Program-made: the position numbers and the translations under genes
DNA from: Gracilibacillus salitolerans
Lineage (GTDB): Bacteria; Bacillota; Bacilli; Bacillales; Amphibacillaceae
Reading direction: 5' to 3'
Length of the DNA: 64,000 nt
Assembly (NCBI RefSeq): GCF_009650095.1
Contig: NZ_CP045915.1
Coordinates: 1,302,001-1,366,000, forward strand
The notes under the pieces: generated by a model
What the model saw: the letters and a program-made list of their open reading frames with translations, nothing else
What the model was told of the DNA's origin: nothing
Databases searched by the model: none
Shown: positions 36,117 through 44,426 of the stretch, piece by piece
How positions within the stretch are numbered: position 1 is the first letter of the stretch
Layout: each line of letters opens with the position of its first letter

Positions 36117-37007
36117 ATGTTTGGTACTAAAATTAATAAGGATCCACACGGCTATTACTTTATTGCCCCTTTTTTTATTAGTTTCTTTATATTCGGTTTA
36201 GGCCCAATACTTTATTCGTTCTACTTAAGTTTTACAAATTGGACAGGGTTTGATCAACCTGAATTTATAGGCCTTGCGAATTACGAGAGGTTAATACAAG
36301 ATACTGTATTTTTAAAATCGATATCCAATACTTTAATTATTTGGATATTCTCTATTATTCCACAGTTAACGATCGCTCTTACTTTAGCGTTAATATTGCA
36401 TGAAAAGTTTATTCGTGGAAGACATTTGTTCCATGCGATATTCTATTTTCCAAACATCATAACACCTATAACTATCGGTGTAATGTTTGCTTTGATGTTT
36501 GACTGGCAAACCGGAAGTATTAACCAATTTTTGTTATCAATCGGTATTATTAATGAGCCTATTTATTGGCTGAATGATCCTTGGCTAGCAAGAATAATTG
36601 TAGCTTTAACAATGATGTTTCAAAATTTTGGTTTTAACATGTTAGTCTTTTTGGCCGGTTTACAAGCAATCCCTAAAGATTTATATGAAGCAGCTGAAAT
36701 TGATGGAGCTTCAAGAGTCCAAACAGCACTTCGGATTACTATTCCATTAATTCGCCCTGTATTGATATTTACATTGATTACTTCTGTAATTGGTGGTCTT
36801 CAGATCTTTGATGCACCATTAATGATTGGTAAAGGACCAGATAATTCTACGTTAACTATGATTATGAACTTATACGAAGCTGCATTTGTTCGTTATGATT
36901 ATGGTTACGGTGCAACTATTGCATATGGTGCCTTTGTGGTTATTGCAATTGCCACTGCAATTACATTTATGATCCCTGGGGTCCGTAAGAAAAGGGAGGC
37001 GAAATAA
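36117..37007 (+). CDS. Sugar ABC transporter permease, MalF/UgpA type
   Basis: A 296-residue inner-membrane permease with six predicted membrane spans, starting FFISFFIFGLGPILYSFYLS. The cytoplasmic EAA loop YEAAEIDGASRVQTALRITI, which contacts the ATPase, lies in the usual place about 90 residues from the C-terminus. AAGGAGG precedes the ATG. With the next gene and the binding lipoprotein at 38094 it forms a carbohydrate uptake-1 family importer. No ATPase gene is in the window, so a shared MsmX/MsmK-type ATPase elsewhere is expected. Confidence 0.94.
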   Translation: MFGTKINKDPHGYYFIAPFFISFFIFGLGPILYSFYLSFTNWTGFDQPEFIGLANYERLIQDTVFLKSISNTLIIWIFSIIPQLTIALTLALILHEKFIRGRHLFHAIFYFPNIITPITIGVMFALMFDWQTGSINQFLLSIGIINEPIYWLNDPWLARIIVALTMMFQNFGFNMLVFLAGLQAIPKDLYEAAEIDGASRVQTALRITIPLIRPVLIFTLITSVIGGLQIFDAPLMIGKGPDNSTLTMIMNLYEAAFVRYDYGYGATIAYGAFVVIAIATAITFMIPGVRKKREAK

Positions 37008-37886
37008 ATGAGTCAAATGAAAAATAATCAAAATAGCTTCTCTGATGAAGAACTTAAAAAGAAGAAACGAATTAGCTTGATTAAAACATTAATCTGGATT
37101 GGTATCATCATCGCTGCGATTATATGTTTAATTCCATTTTACAGCATGATTATTACTTCAACACATGCCAATTCAGAAATTACGAGAAAATTATTGTTAG
37201 TGCCTGGTGACCGCTTATTAGCAAATTACGAAAGGTTAGTAGACGTTGTCCCAATATGGAGAGGTTTTGTAAACAGTTTGATTATTACAGTGATTTCAAC
37301 GATTATAGGACTCTATTTCTCGGCACTTGGTGGATACGGTTTCTCAAAATATAACTTTAAAGGGAATCCCATTCTTTTTGCGGCGGTATTAGCAACGATG
37401 ATGGTTCCAGGTCAATTGGGTATCATTGGGTTTTACAGATTAATGAATGAATTTGGATTACTCAATACTTACTGGCCATTAATATTACCTTCTGTAAGTA
37501 ATGCATTTGCATTATTCTTCTTTAAACAAGTAGCAGATGCATCTGTTCCAAAAGAAATGATGGAGTCTGCAAGAATAGATGGGTGTAGGGAGTTAAATAT
37601 TTTTCATCGAATTGCTTTACCTTTAATGGGGCCATCTTTAGCAACACTTGGTATTTTCCTGTTTATTAGTAAATGGAATGAATTTTTACAACCGATGATT
37701 ATCTTATTTGATCAAGAGCTACAGACATTACCAGTTTTGATAGCAAGTGTTAGAAGTCAATTTAACGTAGATTATGGTGCTCAATACGTTGGTATTGTAA
37801 TTTCTATCATTCCAATACTCATTGTATTTGCCTTATTCTCAAAACAGATTATTGGAAATGTAATGGCAGGTGCAATTAAAGAGTGA
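37008..37886 (+). CDS. Sugar ABC transporter permease, MalG/UgpE type
   Basis: A 292-residue second permease starting one base after the first ends. It has a charged cytoplasmic N-terminus (about 25 residues), six predicted membrane spans and the EAA loop MESARIDGCRELNIFHRIAL. The ending HAC-like tail SKQIIGNVMAGAIKE is typical of MalG homologues. It pairs with the upstream permease to form the channel. The stop codon lies in a short GTGACA/TGTCAC inverted repeat that opens the structured intergenic region beyond it. Confidence 0.94.
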   Translation: MSQMKNNQNSFSDEELKKKKRISLIKTLIWIGIIIAAIICLIPFYSMIITSTHANSEITRKLLLVPGDRLLANYERLVDVVPIWRGFVNSLIITVISTIIGLYFSALGGYGFSKYNFKGNPILFAAVLATMMVPGQLGIIGFYRLMNEFGLLNTYWPLILPSVSNAFALFFFKQVADASVPKEMMESARIDGCRELNIFHRIALPLMGPSLATLGIFLFISKWNEFLQPMIILFDQELQTLPVLIASVRSQFNVDYGAQYVGIVISIIPILIVFALFSKQIIGNVMAGAIKE

Positions 37887-37893
37887 CATTTTG

Positions 37894-37980
37894 TCACGGT
37901 GCTAATCGTCCGTAACCCTCTCACTTCAATGTTCAAGTAAATAGAAGAAGCCAAAGTTGAGGATAACGGACGCTATCACC
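37894..37980. repeat. Dispersed repeat family 2 copy within a large inverted repeat
   Basis: A 22-base core beginning TCACGGTGC and ending CGTCCGTAA is repeated identically at 54348-54369. In this copy the core plus CCCTC pairs imperfectly with GAGGATAACGGACG..ATCACC (37959-37980), giving a hairpin of about 20 pairs with a 38-base loop. It occupies the 207-base gap between the permease and binding-protein genes. It may set the relative level of the binding-protein transcript or be a small mobile repeat. Confidence 0.65.
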
Positions 37981-38093
37981 CTGATAAGTTTCGCTTGTCA
38001 TATAGATTTTTGGGGGTGATTTAGACTTCACAACATAACAAACGAATATTGTATGAGAATATCTCTGAAAAAAATTAATAGAGGAGAATTTAT

Positions 38094-39398
38094 ATGAAAA
38101 AAAGATTAAACATATTGTTTATAACTTTAATTTTAACTGCTGTATTAGCTGCTTGTTCATCTGATGCAGATAACGAGGGTGACAATAATGGTACTGATGA
38201 TAAAGTAAGTGAGGATATGTCTCCAGAAGATTTTGAAGGTGATTTAGATATTTGGACTTTTTTTGGTGACGTTGAATTGATGGCAGAAAGATTTGAAGAA
38301 AAATATCCTAATGTAAATGTCAATGTAGAGGTATTCCCTGGGGATCAATATCAAACAAAATTAATGAATGCGATTAACAGTAATACAGATGTTCCAGACA
38401 TTTTTGATTTAGAAAGAAGTTATATGGGTAAATTTATTAATCAAGAGTTTGTTGCAGATTTAACTGAATTAGGCGCAGATGAACTAGTAGAGGATTATAT
38501 TCCTTATGTAAAAGAATTAGGAATGGGAGAAGATGGTTCTGTTAGAGCTATATCTGACCATGCTTCACCGGGTGCTTTTTGGTACCACCGTGATTTAGCA
38601 GAGGAATATTTAGGAACAGATGATCCAGAGGAAGTTTCTGAAATGGTTAGTGATTGGGATTCCATTATAGAATTAGGTCAACAGGTTCAAGATGATAGTA
38701 ATGGAGAAGTTCATCTAATTTCTCATTTTGGTGATGTATATAATACCGAAAAAAATAACCCGGAATTATGGCTAGAAGATAATTCGTTAGTAATCGATGA
38801 CCAGTGGAACGAAATTTTTGAAAATATGAAATCGATTAGAGATCTAGGTATCGATGCTAAATTAGGATATCACTCTGGTGGTTGGGGTGACGCGCTTAAT
38901 GAAGGTGGAGTTATCATGTTTGCAAACCCAGCTTGGGCTAGTTTTATGGTAGGAAATGAAGATGGTGAAGCCGAAGGGAAATATGGTTTAGCAGAAACGC
39001 CAAGTGGTTATTACGAGGGTGGAACTTATCGAGCAATGTTTAATGGATCAGATAATAAGGCATTAGCTTATGAGTTTATCAAGTTTATAGCTGGAGAGGA
39101 ATGGCAACAATATAATCTTGAAGAAACTGGTAACATGCCTGCGCTCCAATCACTTTATGAAGAGAATGCAGATAGCTTTACACATGAATTTTTCGGAGAT
39201 CAAAAAGTTCTAGAAACTTATTATGAATTATTAATGGACATACCAGCAAATAGAGCAACCGAGAATAATAATGATATTTCAACTCTTTGGTATGATGCAA
39301 CTTCTGAAGCAATAGACAAGGGACAAAGCTATAACGACGCTATGGAAAGTTTTAAAGCTTCCGTTCAAAATAATTATCCAGAAATTGAAGTAGAATAA
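38094..39398 (+). CDS. ABC transporter sugar-binding lipoprotein
   Basis: A 434-residue extracellular solute-binding protein (family 1 type). A signal peptide ends in the lipobox LAAC (Cys21), so it is lipid-anchored on the outer face of the membrane; an acidic linker (SDADNEGDNNG) follows. The mature protein has features of sugar-binding proteins: LDIWTFFGD near the start, NVNVEVFPGDQYQTKLMNAI, DIFDLERSYMG, and GEEWQQYNLEETGNMPA near the end. AGAGGAG precedes the ATG. It delivers oligosaccharide to the two permeases just upstream and is the only evidently exported component of the catabolic region. Confidence 0.94.
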   Translation: MKKRLNILFITLILTAVLAACSSDADNEGDNNGTDDKVSEDMSPEDFEGDLDIWTFFGDVELMAERFEEKYPNVNVNVEVFPGDQYQTKLMNAINSNTDVPDIFDLERSYMGKFINQEFVADLTELGADELVEDYIPYVKELGMGEDGSVRAISDHASPGAFWYHRDLAEEYLGTDDPEEVSEMVSDWDSIIELGQQVQDDSNGEVHLISHFGDVYNTEKNNPELWLEDNSLVIDDQWNEIFENMKSIRDLGIDAKLGYHSGGWGDALNEGGVIMFANPAWASFMVGNEDGEAEGKYGLAETPSGYYEGGTYRAMFNGSDNKALAYEFIKFIAGEEWQQYNLEETGNMPALQSLYEENADSFTHEFFGDQKVLETYYELLMDIPANRATENNNDISTLWYDATSEAIDKGQSYNDAMESFKASVQNNYPEIEVE

Positions 39399-39410
39399 AT
39401 AATTATCATT

Positions 39411-39447
39411 TATAGACGGTTGCATGTTCTTAGCAGCCGTCTATTTA
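39411..39447 (+). terminator. Hairpin between binding protein and amidohydrolase genes
   Basis: TATAGACGGtTGC pairs with GCAgCCGTCTAT around ATGTTCTTA, followed by a short TTTATT tract. Lying directly after the binding-protein stop it can act as a partial terminator, giving more binding protein than downstream enzymes. Confidence 0.65.
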
Positions 39448-39464
39448 TTAAGGAGCGTGGAATA

Positions 39465-40733
39465 ATGACTGAAATTACAGATTATATAGACCAAATGCGT
39501 ATTATTGATGGACATGAGCACCTTATTCCACTCAAAGATAGGAAAAAAAATAATCATGGTTTTTTTGATCTATTACACTATTTAAAATCTGATATGACCT
39601 CTGCTGGCTTAAACTTACATTATTTTGACGCCAGCAAGAATGAAGATTCAATTGAAAAAAAGGCAGAGGTTTTCTTGGAATTTTGGGAAAAAACAAAAAA
39701 TACAACCTATGCCAAAATGCTTAAGTGGGCTGTAGAGGATTTATATGGAATGAAAGATTGGACCATTGAAGGTATTTGTGAGTTAGATAAAAAAGTAAAG
39801 CAAGCTTCTCAAGACCCAGATTTATATGAACGTATTCTTAAGGAGAAAGCAAAAATTGATGTGGCTTTTACACTCATTTTTACAACTAACGTTGATTTTC
39901 GATACTTCAGACCCGTTATGTGGATGGATCATACTTTCCGACTCCATTCCAGGGAACAAATACAAAAGTTAGCGAAAGAATCAGAGCGTTCGATTCATAG
40001 TCTTGATGATTTACGAGCAGCAGTGGAGAAGATTATGGAAAAGTATGTAGATGAGGGAATGGTAGCAACTAAAATCGGAGCTGCCTATTGGCGTTCGCTA
40101 AATGTAGAAAAACCAACATATGCGGAAGCTGAAAGAGTCTTTAATACTATTCAGTCCAATTATTTAAAGGAATCTATCTCGAGTGAAGATGCTAAACCAT
40201 TACAGGATTTTATGATCCATGAAGTGATTAAGAATTCCATTGTAAATGATATGCCAATTCAAATCCATACAGGTCACCAAGAGCCTAGTGTCTCGAGTAA
40301 TGGTAACATTCTTACGAATTCTAGGGTAACGGATTTAGTTCCGTTATTATTAGAATACTATGAGGCGAAATTTGTTTTATTACACGGTGGAATGCCTTAT
40401 CATCAGGAATATTTATCAATTATTAAAAATTTCCCTAATGCCTATGCCGATCTAACATGGTGTTATATTCTTTCACCGACTATGACAAAACAAATCCTGT
40501 TTCAATTAATTGAAATGGTACCACAATCAAAAATCCTAGGTTTTGGAGGAGATTATAGTCAAGTAGAAGGTACCTATGCACATGCGAAATTAGCAAAAAA
40601 AGTAATGGCGGAGGTATTATCTGAAAAAATAGTTCAAGGTGAAATGACGGAGAAAGAAGCACAAGGTTTTGCAAATCTAGTATTCCGCAATAATTTAATT
40701 GAATTATATAAATTAGACTTTAAAAAGTTATGA
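39465..40733 (+). CDS. Amidohydrolase-family metal-dependent hydrolase
   Basis: A 422-residue TIM-barrel protein of the amidohydrolase superfamily. Metal-binding motifs are IDGHEHLIP at the N-terminus (HxH), MPIQIHTGHQEP and VLLHGGMPYHQEY in the barrel, and LGFGGDYSQVEGTYAHA with the last Asp. The arrangement is like amidohydrolase-2 proteins and distant uronate isomerases, so lactone hydrolysis, decarboxylation or isomerisation of a sugar acid are all possible. The ATG at 39465 with AGGAG nine bases upstream is chosen over an upstream in-frame codon that lies inside the hairpin. It is followed 15 bases later by a GH36 gene. Confidence 0.75.
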   Translation: MTEITDYIDQMRIIDGHEHLIPLKDRKKNNHGFFDLLHYLKSDMTSAGLNLHYFDASKNEDSIEKKAEVFLEFWEKTKNTTYAKMLKWAVEDLYGMKDWTIEGICELDKKVKQASQDPDLYERILKEKAKIDVAFTLIFTTNVDFRYFRPVMWMDHTFRLHSREQIQKLAKESERSIHSLDDLRAAVEKIMEKYVDEGMVATKIGAAYWRSLNVEKPTYAEAERVFNTIQSNYLKESISSEDAKPLQDFMIHEVIKNSIVNDMPIQIHTGHQEPSVSSNGNILTNSRVTDLVPLLLEYYEAKFVLLHGGMPYHQEYLSIIKNFPNAYADLTWCYILSPTMTKQILFQLIEMVPQSKILGFGGDYSQVEGTYAHAKLAKKVMAEVLSEKIVQGEMTEKEAQGFANLVFRNNLIELYKLDFKKL

Positions 40734-40748
40734 TGCAGAGGTGGAAGC

Positions 40749-42878
40749 ATGTTTGAAATAGTAAATGAGAAAGAATTAATAGTAAAAAAAGATAAGAAAA
40801 AAGTGTTGGATCAGATAACCTTAGAGATAGCAACTGATCAATTAGGGAACATAACACTCGATTTAACAGATCTAAAACAGTCTAATCATAATGGTAATAA
40901 AGGGTCTTATGACAGATATGAATTTATCTATTCTTTAGAGAAAAAGGCTAATGTATCATTGATTTTTCACTGTTATGAAAAAACGATACAAGCATTCGTG
41001 GAAGCACGCCTAGAAAGTGAGCGTTTATTTGCGTTAAATGATTCGTTTCAAGCAAACGACGGTATAAGAATCCATGTCACAGATATACCTAACATGGAGA
41101 AAATGGTAGCACATTACCGACATAAAGATTGGTGGTCACGACCATACTTTGATACAAATTTAACAGATCTACCTAAGAGAACCACTTCTATTACGTGGAA
41201 AAAAACAGATTCTAATTACCAACTCATGACGATTGTTGGTGAAACCTTCAAAACTGAAATGCAGGGTGCTGAAAAAGGATTTACAATCACTGTATCGTCA
41301 AATGATCATGGAAGAGAATCATGTCAAACCCCTTTATTCGTTTTAACGGAAAATGAAAATACGTTTGATTTAATCAAACAAACAATCACAGAAATTGGTA
41401 CGATAATTCAAAAAGAACCATTCATTGAAAATAAGCGCTACCCGGAAAAGTTAGATTATTTTGGTTGGTGTAGTTGGGATGCTTTCTATCAGAAAGTAAA
41501 CGAAAAAGGTATTGTAGAAAAGATACAAGAATTGAACGAACAAAATGTCCCTGTAAAGTGGGTAATGATTGATGATGGGTGGTCTGAAATCAAAGATGAT
41601 CGATTGCATGCTTTTACACCAGATCAAGAGAAATTTCCAAATGGCTTCAAGTCACTTACTAAAAAGCTACGTCAAGATTATGGAATAGAATCGATTGGTG
41701 TTTGGCACACACTAGCTGGATATTGGGGTGGTGTAGATCCTAACAGTAAATTAGCCGACGACATGCAAGCATTTTTATATAAAACGACTGCTGACAAATT
41801 AATTCCTTACCCTCAAAAAGGAAAAGGTTTTTCATTTTGGGATGCTTGGCATCAATATTTAAAAGAACAAGGCATTGACTTTGTAAAAGTAGATGGTCAA
41901 AGCGCTATTCATAACTTCTTAAATAGCCAAAAGCCAATTGGTCAAGCTTCGACAGAAACACATAAAGGTTTAGAAGCATCTGTTGGTATTCATTTTGATC
42001 AAAACATCATTAATTGTATGGGGCTGGCTCCAGAAAATATTTGGAATCGTCCTATTTCAGCAGTTTCAAGAAGTAGTGATGACTTTGTTCCTGATGATGA
42101 ACAAGGGTTTGCTGAACATGCGGTTCAGAATGTCTATAATTCCTACTATCATGGTGAATTTTATTATGGTGATTGGGATATGTTTTGGACAAAGCATAAA
42201 GACGCAAAACGTCATGCATTACTTCGAGCAATGAGTGGTGGACCTATTTACACAAGTGATAAAGTTGGTGAAACAGATGCAAATATTATTCAGTCGCTTA
42301 TTTATCAAAATGGTCGAATTGTAAGATGTGATCAAGTTGGTCGTCCTACTGCAGATACATTAATGGTTAATCCAACAAATGATGAGGTGCCACTCAAAGT
42401 TTGGAATAAAAGTAATGGAGTAGGCGTTATAGCTGCGTTTCATATTCATCCTGAAGCAAATGAAGTCTCTGGAATAATTAGCCCGTCTGATATTCAAGAT
42501 TTGAATGCAGAACGTTATATTGTATTTGATTATTATAACCAAAAAGTGGAGCAGATGAATAAAACTGATAAGAAAATTATTTCTCTAAGCAAAGACGAAT
42601 ATGTGTTATATCATATAATTCCACTAAGAGAAAAAGTGACACCGGTAGGTTTAATCGATAAATATATTTCGTCACATACGTATAGGGTTTTAAGTGAGTC
42701 AGCAAATAAAATGATAATTCAATTAAAAGAAGCTGGGCGCTTTGCTTTCGTTTCAGAAGAAAGCCATTCGGAAATTATGATTAATGGAAAGCGAACTACA
42801 GCAATGAAAACAGAAGGCTTATACATCGTCGATTGTACAGATGAAGAGGGAGAATTTGTAATAGAATTAAATTATTAA
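40749..42878 (+). CDS. GH36-type glycosidase (raffinose synthase/Sip1-like)
   Basis: A 709-residue cytoplasmic protein of the GH36 Sip1/raffinose-synthase-like group. It has an N-terminal beta domain, then the barrel opening YFGWCSWDAFYQKV, VKWVMIDDGW, the nucleophile in FVKVDGQ (Asp382) and an acid/base candidate in SRSSDDFVPDD (Asp444/445), followed by FWTKHKDAKRHALLRAMSGG and a C-terminal beta domain. Family members hydrolyse or transfer alpha-galactose. GAGG lies nine bases before the ATG. Its place between a putative metal hydrolase and a sugar isomerase suggests it removes alpha-linked galactose or a similar sugar from the imported glycan. Confidence 0.88.
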   Translation: MFEIVNEKELIVKKDKKKVLDQITLEIATDQLGNITLDLTDLKQSNHNGNKGSYDRYEFIYSLEKKANVSLIFHCYEKTIQAFVEARLESERLFALNDSFQANDGIRIHVTDIPNMEKMVAHYRHKDWWSRPYFDTNLTDLPKRTTSITWKKTDSNYQLMTIVGETFKTEMQGAEKGFTITVSSNDHGRESCQTPLFVLTENENTFDLIKQTITEIGTIIQKEPFIENKRYPEKLDYFGWCSWDAFYQKVNEKGIVEKIQELNEQNVPVKWVMIDDGWSEIKDDRLHAFTPDQEKFPNGFKSLTKKLRQDYGIESIGVWHTLAGYWGGVDPNSKLADDMQAFLYKTTADKLIPYPQKGKGFSFWDAWHQYLKEQGIDFVKVDGQSAIHNFLNSQKPIGQASTETHKGLEASVGIHFDQNIINCMGLAPENIWNRPISAVSRSSDDFVPDDEQGFAEHAVQNVYNSYYHGEFYYGDWDMFWTKHKDAKRHALLRAMSGGPIYTSDKVGETDANIIQSLIYQNGRIVRCDQVGRPTADTLMVNPTNDEVPLKVWNKSNGVGVIAAFHIHPEANEVSGIISPSDIQDLNAERYIVFDYYNQKVEQMNKTDKKIISLSKDEYVLYHIIPLREKVTPVGLIDKYISSHTYRVLSESANKMIIQLKEAGRFAFVSEESHSEIMINGKRTTAMKTEGLYIVDCTDEEGEFVIELNY

Positions 42879-42902
42879 AAATAAATGAAAGGAGTGTCTT
42901 AA

Positions 42903-43733
42903 ATGAAAGTATCCTGTCATTTTATTACTTGGGGAGAAGAATTACTTACCGCATTGGAAGAGGCATCTGATTTAGGATATCAAGCCTGTGAAACCTTTAC
43001 ACATCTCGCATTAAATTATGAAGATCGTATCGAAGAGTTTCAAGAACTGATGAACAAGTACGGTTTTCAATTGTCTGCTTTATACGGTGGTGGCAACTTC
43101 ACAGACATTGAAAAACGAGACTACATTGTAAAACGTAATGCACAAGTTGCTCGCTTTATTAAAGCAAATGGAGGAGATCGGATTGTATTTGGTCCTGGAG
43201 GGCCAAGACGAGAGGGTGGTACAACCTTAGAAGAGTTGAAAATTGCTGCAGAAACCATGAACTTAGCCGCAAAGGCATGCGATGAAATAGGGGTAAAGGC
43301 TTGTTTACATCCACATATAAATACAGAGATTGAGACTGTATTCGAATTAGATACAATGATGGAATTGACTGATCCGAAGTATGTTCATTTTTGCCCAGAT
43401 ACTGCCCATTTAAAAAGAGGAGGTATGGATCCACTAGAAGTCATTAAACGTTATAGTGATCGAATTGCATATGTTCATTTAAAAGATATTTCTCCTGAAG
43501 AAGTAGATGAACAAACCTTTCCAATCTTATCCGGTAATGAGCAAATGCCAATCTTTTGTGAATTAGGATTAGGTACAATCTCAGATGAAATTGTGGATAT
43601 AGTAGGCTACTTAAAAGAGATTAATTATGACGGATGGCTTACAGTGGAAATTGACAAATCAACAAGTACTCCATATAAGAGTTTGGAAATCTGTCGTAAT
43701 TTTGTGCAAAATCGGCTCAAGTTAGAGCTCTAA
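42903..43733 (+). CDS. TIM-barrel sugar isomerase/epimerase, second copy
   Basis: A 276-residue xylose-isomerase-like protein. Metal-site motifs are KACLHPHINTEIET, HFCPDTAHLKRGG, AYVHLKDISPEE and the terminal WLTVEIDKS; the strand VFGPGGPRREGG is typical of IolE/Hyi-like relatives. AAGGAG is eight bases before the ATG. It is not closely similar to the isomerase at 2182. Within the operon it follows a GH36 gene and precedes a YesL-like gene, consistent with handling a keto-sugar or inosose-like intermediate, possibly made by one of the Gfo/Idh enzymes. Confidence 0.86.
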   Translation: MKVSCHFITWGEELLTALEEASDLGYQACETFTHLALNYEDRIEEFQELMNKYGFQLSALYGGGNFTDIEKRDYIVKRNAQVARFIKANGGDRIVFGPGGPRREGGTTLEELKIAAETMNLAAKACDEIGVKACLHPHINTEIETVFELDTMMELTDPKYVHFCPDTAHLKRGGMDPLEVIKRYSDRIAYVHLKDISPEEVDEQTFPILSGNEQMPIFCELGLGTISDEIVDIVGYLKEINYDGWLTVEIDKSTSTPYKSLEICRNFVQNRLKLEL

Positions 43734-43768
43734 TTACTACCCATTAATGTATGAGAAGGTGAGAGATA

Positions 43769-44404
43769 ATGGCTCAAGGATGGAAAAGTGGACTAACTCG
43801 GTTTGCGGAATGGTTTTCACGGTTAGCCTATATTAATTTGCTCTGGATTTTATTTACCATAGTCGGACTAGTCTTATTAGGATTTATTCCTGCAAGTGTT
43901 GCGATGTTTACAGTGATAAGGACGTGGCTAAAAGGTAACTTGAATCCTCCAAATACAGTGTTTCAATTATTTTGGAAGACGTATAAACAAGAGTTTATAC
44001 GTTCTAATCTAATTGCATTTATCCCTTTTATACTTGGGTATATATTGTATATTGATATTTTTGTATTTGAATTTCCAGATACCATGCTCATGCAAAGTGT
44101 TCAATTTATAATATATGTATTGAGTATATATTATTTACTAGCGATCTCCTTTTTCTATCCTATTTATGTTGAGTTTCAATTAAAATGGCTCCAATTTTTA
44201 AAGATGTTATTTTTAATGCCGTTTGTTGCCCCTTTTCGCGGGCTAACTATGGTAATTATCGGATATGGTATCGTATTTTTAATGAGCATGATGCCAGTCT
44301 TATACCTTTTCTTTGTTGGTAGTATTATAGCTTATTTATGGTTATTGATAGCTTTGCCAACTTTTTCAAAGCTACACGATCGTTTGGTGGGAAAAGATGA
44401 ATGA
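43769..44404 (+). CDS. YesL-family membrane protein (DUF624)
   Basis: A 211-residue integral membrane protein with about five hydrophobic segments. The N-terminal region GLTRFAEWFSRLAYINLLWI and the LVLLGFIPASVAMFTVIRTW segment are characteristic of the DUF624/YesL family. Such genes are common in carbohydrate ABC transporter operons of Bacillus and Paenibacillus, but their role is not known. The start has AAGGTGAGAG upstream. It precedes the sulfatase gene with a short gap. Confidence 0.85.
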   Translation: MAQGWKSGLTRFAEWFSRLAYINLLWILFTIVGLVLLGFIPASVAMFTVIRTWLKGNLNPPNTVFQLFWKTYKQEFIRSNLIAFIPFILGYILYIDIFVFEFPDTMLMQSVQFIIYVLSIYYLLAISFFYPIYVEFQLKWLQFLKMLFLMPFVAPFRGLTMVIIGYGIVFLMSMMPVLYLFFVGSIIAYLWLLIALPTFSKLHDRLVGKDE

Positions 44405-44426
44405 CACAGAAAGGGGTTCTTCTACA

